DNA from: Nocardioides astragali
GTDB lineage: Bacteria; Actinomycetota; Actinomycetes; Propionibacteriales; Nocardioidaceae
DNA: 64,000 bases
Direction of reading: 5' to 3'
Assembly: GCF_024436375.1 (NCBI RefSeq)
Contig: NZ_JAFMZM010000008.1
Location: 124,001 to 188,000, forward strand
Shown piece by piece: positions 40,760 through 49,339 of the stretch; the first letter of the stretch is position 1, and each line of letters begins with the position of its first letter. The position numbers and the translations under genes were made by a program. Under the pieces are notes generated by a model. That model ran no database searches. It worked only from the letters and a program-made list of their open reading frames with translations, and had not been told where the DNA came from.

Positions 40760-43743
40760 GCACTCCATTCGACAGATCCCGACCCAGCGGACCCGGTGGG
40801 GCTGGTGGACCCGGTGGTCCGGGCGGGTCGCGCCCGGTGCCGACGTCCCGGCGACCGGGTGCGCTGGTCATCACCGCGATCATCCTCATCGTCGCCTTCA
40901 TGCTGCTCAGCGGCTTCGCGTCGTTCTGGACCGAGCGCCTGTGGTTCCGCTCCACCGGCTACAGCGGGGTGTTCACCACCCTGCTGCTCACCCGGGTCGG
41001 GCTCTTCCTGGTCTTCGCCGGCCTGATGGCCGCCACGGTCGCCCTGTCGATGGCCATGGCCTACCGGTTCCGACCGGTGCTGTGGCCCGGGATGCCCGGC
41101 ACGGCCGACGACGGGATGGACCGCTACCGCGAGCTGCTGGTGCCCCGGATCGGCTGGGTGATCGGCGGCGCGGCAGCCGTCATGGGTCTCTTCGCCGGCG
41201 CCTCGGCGACCGGGCAGTGGCGCAACTACTCGTTGTGGCGCCACAGCCAGACCTTCGGGAGCACCGACCCCTACTTCAACAAGGACGTCGGCTTCTACGT
41301 CTTCGACCTGCCCTTCTGGCACTACGTCGTCGACTACGTGATGGCCCTGGCGGTCGTCGGCCTGATGGCCACCGTCCTGGTCAACTACCTCTTCGGCGGG
41401 ATCCGCCTCTCTGCGCGGCCCGGTGAGCGCCTGACCAGTGCCGCCCAGATCCAGGTCTCGGCACTGCTGGCGTTGTTCGTGCTGGCCAAGGCGGTCGACT
41501 ACTGGCTCGACCGCTTCGACCTGGTCACCGACTCGGGCTCCATCTTCACCGGCATGGGCTACACCGAGGACAAGGCCGTCCTTCCGGCCAAGGAGATCCT
41601 CGCCGGGATCGCGGTGGTCTGCGCCGTGCTGTTCCTCGCCAACATCTGGCGCCGCACGTGGCTGCTGCCATCAGTCGGTGTCGCCCTGTTCGCCCTGTCT
41701 GCGATCATCCTCGGCCTGATCGTGCCCTCGGTCGTGCAGGCCATCCAGGTCAATCCCAACGTGCCCGACCGGGAGGGCCCCTACATCAAGGCCAACATCG
41801 AGGCGACCAGGGCGGCCTACCAGCTCGACCAGATCGACGTGCGGCCCGTGGCAGGCACGGGTGTGGCGCAGGACGGTCGCCTGCAGGCGCTGGACGGCAT
41901 CACCGCGGGCGTCCCGCTGGTCGACCCGCAGATCGTCAGCGAGATCTTCGAGCAGCAGCAGCAGGTCCGCGCCTACTACTCCGTGCCCGACGTGCTCGAC
42001 GTGGACCGCTACGAGATCGGCGGCAAGGACCGCGCCGTGGTGCTGGGCGTCCGCGAGCTCGACCAGAGCGGCCTCGCCGAGGGCGACCAGAACTGGTCGA
42101 ACCTCCACACCGCGTACACCCACGGCAACGGCATCATCGCCGCCTACGCCAACCAGCGCCCGGAGGACGACTCCGTCCAGCAGACCGGCATCCAGTGGGC
42201 CGAGGGCCAGGAGGCTGACGAGAGCGCGCTGACGGAGCTCGCCGGCACTGACGGCTACGAGACACGCGTCTACTTCGGCGAGCAGAGCCCGTCCTACAGC
42301 ATCGTCGGGCTCAACCCTGACGACGGAGAGCCGAGGGAGTTCGACCTGCCCAAGGGCGACCGCAGCGACGAGGACGTCGCCACGACGTACGACGGCGACG
42401 CCGGGGTCCCAGTCGGCAACCTCGTCAACCAGCTCCTCTACGCGGTGCGCTTCAGCGAGCCCAACCTCCTGTTGTCGAGCCGGGTCCACGAGAACTCCAA
42501 GATCCTCTACGACCGCGAGCCGCGGAGGATGGTCGAGAAGGTCGCCCCGTGGCTGACGGTGGACTCGGACCCCTACCCCGCGGTGGTCGGCGACCGGATC
42601 CTGTGGATCCTCGACGGCTACACCGTCACCGACAAGTACCCCTTGTCGCAGCGGGAGTCGCTGGAGACGATGACCGACGACGCCCTCCAGGACGACGACG
42701 GTTTCCAGACCCTTCCCACGGATGAAGTCAACTACCTGCGCAACTCCGTCAAGGCGACGGTCGACGCCTACGACGGCACGGTGACGCTGTACGCGTGGGA
42801 CGAGCAGGATCCGATCCTCAACGCGTGGGAAGAGGTGTTCCCCGACGTGGTCCAGGCCAAGGAGACGATCCCGGACGAGCTGGAGGAGCACCTGCGCTAT
42901 CCCGAGGACCTCTTCAAGGCCCAGCGCTACCAGTTCCAGCGCTACCACGAGACGTCCGCGTCCGCCTGGTTCGAGGGCTCGAGCCGGTGGGAGGTGCCCA
43001 GCGACCCGCAGGTCGCCAGCCGCCTGCAGCCGCCGTACCGCATCTTCACCGACACCGGGAGCGGCGAGACGTGGTCGCTGACCTCGGTCTACGTGCCTCG
43101 CGAGAAGGAGAACAACCTGGCGGCCTACATGGCTGTCAACAGCGACGCGACGAGCGACGACTACGGAAAGATCTCCGTGCTGGAGCTGCCCAACGAGCCC
43201 ACGGGCGGACCGCTGCAGATCGCCAACACCTTCGCCACCAACGAGGACGTCAGCCAGGCGCTCCTGCCCTACACGACCGGTGACGCGGTCCGGGTCCCCG
43301 GCAACCTGCTGACCCTGCCGGTGGGCGACAGCTTCATGTACGTCCAGCCGGTCTACACCCGTCGCGAGGGCGAGTCGAACTTCCCCATCCTGCGCTTCGT
43401 GCTGGTCTCCTACGAGGGGAGGGTCGGCATCGGCACGACGCTGCGCGCTGCGATCGCCGACTCCCTCCTGGGCGGCGATGCGGACGGTGAGGACCCCATC
43501 GAGGAGCCCACCGAGGAGCCGACGCCGACGGAGGGGGCCAGTCCGACCGAGACTCCCACCGAGACGCCGACCGAACCGCCGTCCGGCGGCACGCAGGCCC
43601 AGATCCGCGAGCTGCTCCGCCAGGCCGAGGCGAAGTTCGCCGAGGCCGACGCGGCTCAGGCCGCCGGCAACACGGTCAAATGGGCCCGGCTGATGGAGGA
43701 GGGCCGCGCGCTCATCGAGGAGGCCGTGGAGCTCGCCGGCTGA
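40756..43743 (+). CDS. UPF0182 family large membrane protein
   Basis: A 995-residue protein with about seven transmembrane segments in the first 330 residues (for example ALVITAIILIVAFMLLSGF and LAVVGLMATVLVNYLF), then a large external domain of about 560 residues. The C-terminus has a Pro/Thr/Glu-rich linker (about 915-950) and a final helical segment (QIRELLRQAEAKFAEADAAQ). The counterpart in mycobacteria is Rv3193c. Its function is not known. It is the last gene of the conserved block and no further gene overlaps it. Confidence 0.9.
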   Translation: MSTPFDRSRPSGPGGAGGPGGPGGSRPVPTSRRPGALVITAIILIVAFMLLSGFASFWTERLWFRSTGYSGVFTTLLLTRVGLFLVFAGLMAATVALSMAMAYRFRPVLWPGMPGTADDGMDRYRELLVPRIGWVIGGAAAVMGLFAGASATGQWRNYSLWRHSQTFGSTDPYFNKDVGFYVFDLPFWHYVVDYVMALAVVGLMATVLVNYLFGGIRLSARPGERLTSAAQIQVSALLALFVLAKAVDYWLDRFDLVTDSGSIFTGMGYTEDKAVLPAKEILAGIAVVCAVLFLANIWRRTWLLPSVGVALFALSAIILGLIVPSVVQAIQVNPNVPDREGPYIKANIEATRAAYQLDQIDVRPVAGTGVAQDGRLQALDGITAGVPLVDPQIVSEIFEQQQQVRAYYSVPDVLDVDRYEIGGKDRAVVLGVRELDQSGLAEGDQNWSNLHTAYTHGNGIIAAYANQRPEDDSVQQTGIQWAEGQEADESALTELAGTDGYETRVYFGEQSPSYSIVGLNPDDGEPREFDLPKGDRSDEDVATTYDGDAGVPVGNLVNQLLYAVRFSEPNLLLSSRVHENSKILYDREPRRMVEKVAPWLTVDSDPYPAVVGDRILWILDGYTVTDKYPLSQRESLETMTDDALQDDDGFQTLPTDEVNYLRNSVKATVDAYDGTVTLYAWDEQDPILNAWEEVFPDVVQAKETIPDELEEHLRYPEDLFKAQRYQFQRYHETSASAWFEGSSRWEVPSDPQVASRLQPPYRIFTDTGSGETWSLTSVYVPREKENNLAAYMAVNSDATSDDYGKISVLELPNEPTGGPLQIANTFATNEDVSQALLPYTTGDAVRVPGNLLTLPVGDSFMYVQPVYTRREGESNFPILRFVLVSYEGRVGIGTTLRAAIADSLLGGDADGEDPIEEPTEEPTPTEGASPTETPTETPTEPPSGGTQAQIRELLRQAEAKFAEADAAQAAGNTVKWARLMEEGRALIEEAVELAG

Positions 43744-43757
43744 TCCATGCCCCCGAT

Positions 43758-43786
43758 TTGGGTGCGGCACGAGCTGCCTGTAATGT
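43758..43786 (+). promoter_or_regulatory. promoter of the initiator tRNA
   Basis: A -35 box TTGGGT (43758-43763) and a -10 box TAATGT (43781-43786) are 17 nt apart; the -10 box ends 12 nt before the mature tRNA. Confidence 0.55.
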
Positions 43787-43798
43787 TCTGTTCACCGA

Positions 43799-43872
43799 CG
43801 CGGGGTGGAGCAGCTCGGTAGCTCGCTGGGCTCATAACCCAGAGGTCGCAGGTTCAAATCCTGCCCCCGCTA
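43799..43872 (+). tRNA. initiator tRNA-fMet (CAT)
   Basis: A full cloverleaf with anticodon CAT at 43833-43835. The three G-C pairs in the anticodon stem (CTGGG/CCCAG) and the unpaired first position (C1 against T72) mark it as the initiator. The T arm is GCAGG TTCAAAT CCTGC. CCA is not encoded; CAA follows A73. It stands alone, and the conserved synteny ends here. Confidence 0.95.
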
Positions 43873-43883
43873 CAAGTGAGATT

Positions 43884-43930
43884 CAGCCCCTGACCTGCAG
43901 AGATGCAGGTCGGGGGCTGCTTCGATTTCG
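43884..43930 (+). terminator. terminator after tRNA-fMet
   Basis: A 16-bp stem CAGCCCCTGACCTGCA paired with TGCAGGTCGGGGGCTG (one T-G pair) around GAGA, followed by CTTCGATTT. Positions 43931-44240 beyond it hold no gene that I can support. Confidence 0.75.
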
Positions 43931-44242
43931 GGACCGTGCCCTCTGCGTGCCATTGACGTGGTGCGGGCAGGTTATGCGTAGGTATCCCGGTCTGGCCTCC
44001 GGTGCCGCGGAGCGGCGCCTCGCCCGAACCCGGCCGTGGTGGCGGTCGGGTCCTTCGATTCGGTGCCGGCCAGGGCCAGGCCGGGCTGGTCCCGTCATTG
44101 GCTGACTTGCTCATCTCGTCTGGCCGTCTGGGATCCGGACGACGCTTCGGTCGCTGCCGACCACTCACCAGTAGCTACCACCAGTCACGGAGAACGGACA
44201 ACGACCGGGATGTTCTGCGCGACGACTCATGGTGGTGTGCGA

Positions 44243-44425
44243 TCACTCGTTGTGGAGCGCCAGGCGGCCATGCGGGAGGGGCGGGCTGGAGCGACGTTGC
44301 ACCACAGCTGGCGCGGTGAGGTGGTTCGGGAAGACGACGGGGACGCCGCTGGTCGGCCCGAGCTCGCGGAGGGCGTAGGTCACTCCGTCGACGTCGAGGT
44401 GAGGGCGGTGCGGTGGGTGTGCACG
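44243..44425 (-). pseudogene. remnant of an alpha/beta hydrolase N-terminus
   Basis: On the minus strand the frame reads LDVDGVTYALRELGPTSG then VPVVFPNHLTA, which matches the first 35 or so residues of actinobacterial alpha/beta hydrolases (usually followed by a DNWDPRV segment). Here it runs into unrelated sequence and stops after about 20 more residues. The oxyanion strand is present but nucleophile, acid and His are all missing. It is a decayed 5' fragment left between the tRNA and the TetR-linked genes. Confidence 0.55.
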
Positions 44426-44463
44426 ATGTCTCTCCACGTGTTCGGAGGTGCCGGGGTATGGTA

Positions 44464-44477
44464 TTATGATCGTACGG
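44464..44477. promoter_or_regulatory. TetR-type operator at the alcohol dehydrogenase promoter
   Basis: TTATGATCGTACGG shares the core TATGATCGT with the operators at 46353 and 47041. It overlaps a likely -10 box (TATTAT, 44462-44467). Binding would block the promoter. Confidence 0.55.
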
Positions 44478-44525
44478 CAATCTTGCCGGGCGTCACCCAC
44501 GCCCCAACAGGAGGAATCGATCGAG

Positions 44526-45527
44526 ATGAAGGCCTTCGTCGTCACGAAGTACGCCAAGGAGGGGGCCGTGCGTGCCGAGGAGCGTCCCGAGCCGACGCCC
44601 GGACGCGGGGAGGTGCTCGTGCACGTCGAGGCGGCGAGTGTGAATCCGCTGGACTCCAAGCTCGCCGCGGGCGAGTTCAAGGCGCTCCTCCCGTACAAGC
44701 CCTCTTTCGTGCTCGGACACGATGTCGCCGGCGTCGTGATGGGCGTCGGCCCCGGCGTCACCGGCTTTGCCCCGGGTGACCGCGTCTTCGCGCGGGCGGG
44801 GGACTTCCAGATCGGCACGTTCGCCGAGCAGGTCGCCGTCCGCGAGTCCGACCTCGCCCTGGTGCCGGCCTCGCTCTCCTTCGAGGACGCCGCCTCCCTG
44901 CCACTGGTCGCGCTGACGGCGTGGCAGGCGCTCGTGGAGAAGGGTCAGGTGACAGCGGGCCAGAAGGTGCTGATCCACGCCGGCTCCGGTGGTGTCGGCA
45001 CGATCGCGATCCAGCTGGCCAAGCATCTCGGCGCCACGGTCGCGACCACCACGAGCACCGCCAACGTCGAGTGGGTCCGCGAGCTCGGCGCGGACGTGGT
45101 GGTCGACTACCGGACCGAGCGCTTCGAGGACGTCCTCAGCGAGTACGACCTGGTGCTGGACCCGCTCGGGCCCGACCACCTCCTGAGGTCGCTGTCGGTG
45201 CTCCGCCCAGGTGGCCTCGCGATCGGCATCCAGGGTCCTCCGGACCCGGCGTTCGCGCGGCGCATCGGCGCGAACCCGGTCGTGCGTCTCGTGATGCGAC
45301 TGCTCAGTCGGAAAGTGCGCAAGGCCGCCCGACGCCGGGGCGTGTCGTACTCGTTCCTGCTGATGCGGGCCGACGGAAGCCAGCTCGCCGAGATCGCCTC
45401 CTTGGTCGAGGAGGGCACGATCCGTCCCGTCGTCGACCGGGTGCTCCCCTTCGACGAGACGCTCGAGGCCCTGCGCCTGGTCGACGGCGGACGAGTCAAG
45501 GGCAAGGTCGTCGTGACGATGTCCTGA
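44526..45527 (+). CDS. NADP-dependent medium-chain oxidoreductase (quinone reductase-like)
   Basis: A 333-residue MDR-superfamily enzyme of the zinc-free alcohol dehydrogenase/quinone oxidoreductase type. Seen: the GroES-like start (MKAFVVTKYAKEGAVR), LGHDVAGVV near residue 59, and the nucleotide-binding HAGSGGVGTIAIQLAK near 151. No zinc-binding Cys cluster is present. AGGAGG lies 10 nt before the ATG. It is controlled through the shared TetR operator and probably reduces a reactive carbonyl or quinone. It converges with the SDR gene over a shared terminator. Confidence 0.87.
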   Translation: MKAFVVTKYAKEGAVRAEERPEPTPGRGEVLVHVEAASVNPLDSKLAAGEFKALLPYKPSFVLGHDVAGVVMGVGPGVTGFAPGDRVFARAGDFQIGTFAEQVAVRESDLALVPASLSFEDAASLPLVALTAWQALVEKGQVTAGQKVLIHAGSGGVGTIAIQLAKHLGATVATTTSTANVEWVRELGADVVVDYRTERFEDVLSEYDLVLDPLGPDHLLRSLSVLRPGGLAIGIQGPPDPAFARRIGANPVVRLVMRLLSRKVRKAARRRGVSYSFLLMRADGSQLAEIASLVEEGTIRPVVDRVLPFDETLEALRLVDGGRVKGKVVVTMS

Positions 45528-45549
45528 CCGCGACCCCCAGCGAGACGAG

Positions 45550-45585
45550 GGCGCCCCCCGATCCTTGGATCGAGGGGCGCCGTTG
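45550..45585. terminator. bidirectional terminator between oxidoreductase and SDR genes
   Basis: GGCGCCCCCCGATCC pairs with GGATCGAGGGGCGCC around TT, with one mismatch. It serves the two convergent genes. Confidence 0.65.
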
Positions 45586-45599
45586 CGCGGCGTGACCAG

Positions 45600-46313
45600 T
45601 CAGGCGGACTGGGGGAGGAAGGTGGCGTAGCGCTCGCCGACGGGCAGGTGCAGGCCGGAGCGGACACTGCGCGCGGTGTCGTCGGCCAGGACCTCGTCGA
45701 CACCGGACTCCAGTCCGTCCAGCACCTGGCGCACGATGTCGCCCGGGGACGCCTTCGGAGCCTCGACTCCGGAGGCCATGTCGGTGTCGACGTAGCCCAT
45801 GTGGACCCCGAGCACCTGCACGCCCCGGGGGGCGAGCTCGAGCCGCAGCGAGTCGGTCGCGGACCACAGCGCGGCCTTCGAGGCGCTGTAGCTGCCGCCG
45901 AGGGCGAACCACGAGAGGGCGGAGGCCACGTTCACGATGGCCCCGGACCGCTCGGCGACCCGGTCGGCGAAGGCGGCCGCGACCGCGACGGGGCCGAAGA
46001 AGTTGACCTCCATCTCCTGACGCAACGACGCCGGGTCGGGCGAATGGAGCGGCGCGGCGAGCGCGATGCCGGCGTTGTTCACGACGATGCTCACGTCCTT
46101 CGCCGTCGATGCGACGCGGGCCACGGACTCCGGATCGGTGACGTCGAGCCGGAGCGGTACGACGCGCGGATCCGAGGCGTCGACACCGTCCGCGTCGCGC
46201 GCTGCGGCGTAGACCTTGGCCACGTCTCGGCCGAGCAGCTGCGCTACGAACTCCGCTCCGATGCCGCGGTTGGCTCCAGTGACCAGCACGGTCTGGTCGG
46301 TCAACATCGTCAT
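45600..46313 (-). CDS. short-chain dehydrogenase/reductase
   Basis: A 237-residue classical SDR. Seen: the cofactor motif TGANRGIG at residues 12-19, VNNAG near 80, the catalytic Ser in VNVASALSW near 114 and the YxxxK pair in SYSASKAAL near 127. The Asp/Arg region (AARDADGV) is compatible with NADP but not decisive. It has its own TetR-type operator 40 nt upstream and so is co-regulated with the MDR enzyme. The substrate is unknown. Confidence 0.9.
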   Translation of the reverse strand: MTMLTDQTVLVTGANRGIGAEFVAQLLGRDVAKVYAAARDADGVDASDPRVVPLRLDVTDPESVARVASTAKDVSIVVNNAGIALAAPLHSPDPASLRQEMEVNFFGPVAVAAAFADRVAERSGAIVNVASALSWFALGGSYSASKAALWSATDSLRLELAPRGVQVLGVHMGYVDTDMASGVEAPKASPGDIVRQVLDGLESGVDEVLADDTARSVRSGLHLPVGERYATFLPQSA

Positions 46314-46352
46314 GCGTCCTCCTCAGGCGGGCACAGTGGCCCGATCGGCTTT

Positions 46353-46367
46353 GTATGACGATCATAC
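46353..46367. promoter_or_regulatory. TetR-type operator at the SDR promoter
   Basis: Perfect palindrome GTATGA-CGA-TCATAC, 40 nt upstream of the SDR start. It is the best of three copies of the motif. Confidence 0.65.
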
Positions 46368-46411
46368 GCCAATCCTCCAGCGCGACGTCGCCGGGCCTCG
46401 AGGGGGTCGCG

Positions 46412-46993
46412 TCAGGTCAGGAGCGCGAGGACGTTGTCGATCCCGCGTGCGAGCAGCTCGCGGGACCGCGTGTCGTCGACCAGGCTTCGCGCCATCTGCA
46501 TCGTGCCGATCATGAGGGCGTAGGCGCTCATCACCTGGAGGCGCAGGCTCTCGCCGTGGAGCTCGGACTCGCCCTCGAGCCGGCTGGCCATCGCCTCCAC
46601 GATGGCCGTGAGGCCGTCGTCGTAGGCGACGCGCACGGCCGGTCCGCCGCGGACGATCTCGTCGATCAGGGCTGCGGACGGGCAGCCCAGGTCCACGGCG
46701 TCACGATGCTCCACCGACAGGTAGCGGCGGACCATCACCTCGATGCCCGGGCGGCCCGGAGGGATCTGGTCGTAGGCCGCGAGCTGGGTGCGAAGCTCGC
46801 TGCCGATCACCTCGGCGACAAGGGCCTCCTTGGAGGCGAAGTGTGCGTAGAACGCGCCGTTCGTCAGTCCGGCGTCCTTCATCAGCACGGCGACGCCCGA
46901 CCCATCGATCCCGTCGCTCTTGAGGCGACGTCCCGCGGACTCGACGATGCGTTGTCGCGTCTCGGCCTTGTGGCCCTCGCTGTATCTCACCAT
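46412..46993 (-). CDS. TetR family transcriptional repressor
   Basis: A 193-residue TetR regulator. The helix-turn-helix region is RIVESAGRRLKSDGIDGSGV then MKDAGLTNGAFYAHFASKEA (about residues 14-55). The ligand-binding half is like regulators of oxidoreductase/SDR pairs (LGCPSAALIDEI). ATG at 46993 is chosen, because the longer frame would put the operator at 47041-47055 inside coding sequence. The operator motif upstream of its own start also occurs before the SDR and MDR genes. It probably represses all three until a small molecule binds. Confidence 0.88.
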   Translation of the reverse strand: MVRYSEGHKAETRQRIVESAGRRLKSDGIDGSGVAVLMKDAGLTNGAFYAHFASKEALVAEVIGSELRTQLAAYDQIPPGRPGIEVMVRRYLSVEHRDAVDLGCPSAALIDEIVRGGPAVRVAYDDGLTAIVEAMASRLEGESELHGESLRLQVMSAYALMIGTMQMARSLVDDTRSRELLARGIDNVLALLT

Positions 46994-47040
46994 GGTCCGA
47001 CCCTTCTTCGCGCTGCGCGGGACAGTGGAACCCAACGTAG

Positions 47041-47055
47041 CCATGACGATCATAC
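47041..47055. promoter_or_regulatory. TetR-type operator at the regulator's own promoter
   Basis: CCATGACGATCATAC matches the perfect site at 46353-46367 in 13 of 15 positions and lies 47 nt before the regulator start. The following 47056-47308 shows no gene. Confidence 0.6.
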
Positions 47056-47308
47056 GACCAACAGTCACGCGCCCGGTCGTGCGTGGCCCGCCCTGCTGGC
47101 CGCGCCTCGAGTGGGCCCGCTTCCCGGTGGGCCACAGGCGGGCGTAGGTGTTTGACTGGCCTGGTTGCCTTGGCGTGACCGAGTGAGCGTTGGCAGTGAC
47201 GACTTCGCAGTCGGCTTTCTGGAGAGCATCAGGGAGCCGCCTCTGACTGTATTCCGGGGCCTCACGCGCGGCGGGTGAGTGGGCGATCTGCGTCTTCGAG
47301 GTGAGAGC

Positions 47309-48226
47309 TCAGACCGGTTCTGCAATCGACTGGATGTGCTTGGTCGCCAGCTCGATCATCAGCTTGGCCGCGGGTGACAGCACCGCGCCCGTTCGGTGCA
47401 CGATCGCCATCACGTCGTACTGCTTGGGGCGCAGCGAGACGTAGCCGACGTGCGGCGCCATCTGCGGGATGAGCTGGTCGGCGCCACCGCGGGGGATGAC
47501 CGAGTCGCCGAACCCGCGGCCGACCAGGTCGACGGCTGTCTCCACCTCCTCGACCTCGACCCGGGTCTGCGGGTTGTGGCCGGCCTCGTGCAGGAAGCGG
47601 CGCAGCACGATCCGCACGGAGTCGCTGGACCGCCACGTCGTCTCCGGCATGATCAGGGACGTTTTCGCGAGCCGCGCCGCGGTCACGGGGGACGTGAGCC
47701 GCTCGGGGTCGGCCGAGATGTAGACGAGCTCGTCGCGGGCCACCGGGATGACAGTCATCCCCTCGCTCTCGACGCTGGTGACGGCGATCATCGCCGCCTC
47801 GAGGTGCCCGCGCCGGAGCTGTTCCTGCACCTCGTTGGAGTGCTGGCCGATCAGCTCCACCCTGACACCGGGGTAGCGCTCGAGCACGTCGGCAACGATC
47901 TGGGCGCCGGCGTACAACCGTGCGGCGCCGAACATCCCGAACCGGATCGTCCCGCTCTCCAGCGATACCGCGCTCTGCACTGCCCGCCGCGCCTCCTCGG
48001 CCGCGGCGATCGCCTGCTCGGCGTAGGGGCGGAGGGTGTCGGCGAGCGTGGTTGGTACGACGCCCCGACCGACCCGTCGGAACAGCGGCACGCCGAGCGT
48101 CTTCTCGAGGCCCCGGACCTGTTCGGACACCGACGGTTGCGCGTAGCCGAGCTCCTCGGCCGCGGCGGTCAGTGAGCCGTGCTCGTAGGTGGCCAGGAAG
48201 CAGCGCAGCTGATGCAGAGAAAGCAT
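47309..48226 (-). CDS. LysR family transcriptional regulator
   Basis: A 305-residue LysR regulator. The DNA-binding domain is at the start (LHQLRCFLATYEHGSLTAAA then LGYAQPSVSEQVRGLEKTLG) and the substrate-binding domain follows from about 90. It has an intact wing (GVPLFRRVGRG). It is divergent from the small Cys-rich protein at 48325, which is its most likely target. The ligand is unknown. Confidence 0.9.
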   Translation of the reverse strand: MLSLHQLRCFLATYEHGSLTAAAEELGYAQPSVSEQVRGLEKTLGVPLFRRVGRGVVPTTLADTLRPYAEQAIAAAEEARRAVQSAVSLESGTIRFGMFGAARLYAGAQIVADVLERYPGVRVELIGQHSNEVQEQLRRGHLEAAMIAVTSVESEGMTVIPVARDELVYISADPERLTSPVTAARLAKTSLIMPETTWRSSDSVRIVLRRFLHEAGHNPQTRVEVEEVETAVDLVGRGFGDSVIPRGGADQLIPQMAPHVGYVSLRPKQYDVMAIVHRTGAVLSPAAKLMIELATKHIQSIAEPV

Positions 48227-48324
48227 AGGGATCTCCTTTGGATGCCGCTGGAAACAGAGGCTACCCCTAGAGACGCCAAGCGGAGATGATTGGGCCTACT
48301 CAACCAATCGAAGGAGGGTCAACG

Positions 48325-48507
48325 ATGTTCGACAACAACTGCCAGGTGTGCGCCAGCCGAGTGCTCATCTTCCCGAGCCAGGTCACGTCGCTGGCCAATA
48401 CCCACGACGGCATCGTGGTCACGTTCACGTGCTGGTGTGACACGGAGCAGACCCAGGTCACGGGCAACGCCGACCGCGCCGCCCGCGCCGACGCCGTCGC
48501 CGCCTGA
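48325..48507 (+). CDS. small cysteine-containing protein
   Basis: A 60-residue protein with CQVCASR near residue 6 and FTCWCDTEQ near 35, a likely zinc or metal site. AAGGAGG sits 7-8 nt before the ATG at 48325 and decides the start. It is divergent from the LysR gene. Function unknown. Confidence 0.72.
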   Translation: MFDNNCQVCASRVLIFPSQVTSLANTHDGIVVTFTCWCDTEQTQVTGNADRAARADAVAA

Positions 48508-48598
48508 GTCGGGCCCCGCCGGGTCAACTCTCCGTGCGGATGTCTCCGTTGCTTGTGCCTGTGGCCCCCCTCAAGGTGTGGCCGATCGGCTCGGCAGA

Positions 48599-48952
48599 TC
48601 ACGCGTCTGCCTCGCGGAACTCCGCCACGACCTCGATCAGGCCCACGATGTTGGCGTTGAGCTCGGGGAGGTCCTCGGCGGGGATCCAGTACTCGAGGAT
48701 CGTCGCGCCACCTGCCTGCTGCACGTCGTACCGGTCCAGGAAGTCCTCCCGGACCTCGAACCGAGTCACAAAGCCGGCGCCGCTTGCCTTCACGTTCCAG
48801 TCACGCGCAATCTTGGTCGCGTACTCCTCGTTGAGAACCGGGTAGAAGATGGGCTGGTCGGGCAACCGCGGCGGCCACTCGCGCCAGCCGGATGCCTCGA
48901 CCAGGGCGAGCTCCTTCGGCCCCGTCGGGCGCCACAACGTCACTGTCTCCAT
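48599..48952 (-). CDS. ADP-ribosylation/crystallin J1-type small protein
   Basis: A 117-residue protein resembling short actinobacterial proteins labelled ADP-ribosylation/crystallin J1. Seen: TVTLWRPTGPKELALVEASG at the start, FYPVLNEEYATKIARDWN near 36 and YWIPAEDLPELNANIVGLIE near 87. It has no full ADP-ribosylhydrolase metal-binding site, so the label is by similarity only. It is divergent from the bfd gene across the first iron box. Confidence 0.75.
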   Translation of the reverse strand: METVTLWRPTGPKELALVEASGWREWPPRLPDQPIFYPVLNEEYATKIARDWNVKASGAGFVTRFEVREDFLDRYDVQQAGGATILEYWIPAEDLPELNANIVGLIEVVAEFREADA

Positions 48953-49006
48953 GGTCGCATCCTGCCTTGCGACGCCTCGTCAGCCTGGGGTGGTCGATTG
49001 GACAGA

Positions 49007-49025
49007 GAGGTAAGGCTTGCCTAAT
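49007..49025. promoter_or_regulatory. DtxR/IdeR-like iron box upstream of bfd
   Basis: On the minus strand TTAGGCAAGCCTTACCTCT agrees with 14 of 19 positions of the DtxR/IdeR consensus. It ends 26 nt before the bfd start. Confidence 0.6.
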
Positions 49026-49050
49026 CATGACGTCCAGGAGGGAGGGCGCC

Positions 49051-49254
49051 GTGATCGTCTGCCACTGCGAGGTCGTGAGCGACCGCGACGTGCGCGCCGC
49101 CCTTGGCGAGGGCGCCCGCTCGGTCGGAGCCGTCTGCCGCAGCACCGGAGCGGCCCAGGACTGTGGTTCCTGCATCTTCACGGTGAAGGCGATCGTCTGC
49201 GATCACCTCGCGCAGGAGCACCGCGACCTCGAGGCCGACGGCGCCGCTTCCTGA
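49051..49254 (+). CDS. bfd: bacterioferritin-associated ferredoxin
   Basis: A 67-residue [2Fe-2S] protein of the Bfd type, with IVCHCEVV at the start and DCGSC near residue 38 (pattern CxC-x31-CxxC). Bfd gives electrons to bacterioferritin to release stored iron. GTG at 49051 is chosen: AGGAGG at 49036-49041 is 9 nt upstream and the product begins at the usual MIVCHC. It is followed by bacterioferritin and preceded by an iron box. Confidence 0.9.
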   Translation: MIVCHCEVVSDRDVRAALGEGARSVGAVCRSTGAAQDCGSCIFTVKAIVCDHLAQEHRDLEADGAAS

Positions 49255-49339
49255 GGGGGGGCGGGACTGAGGCTGTCCTTATCCGGTGGCTCGGTGGCAG
49301 CATCGGGAGGTCGGCCTACTTGCCAGGAGGCGTTCTGTC

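Noticed and set aside
43799..44420. Integrated element at the tRNA-fMet gene
   Set aside because: No integrase, phage gene or duplicated tRNA end is seen within the window.
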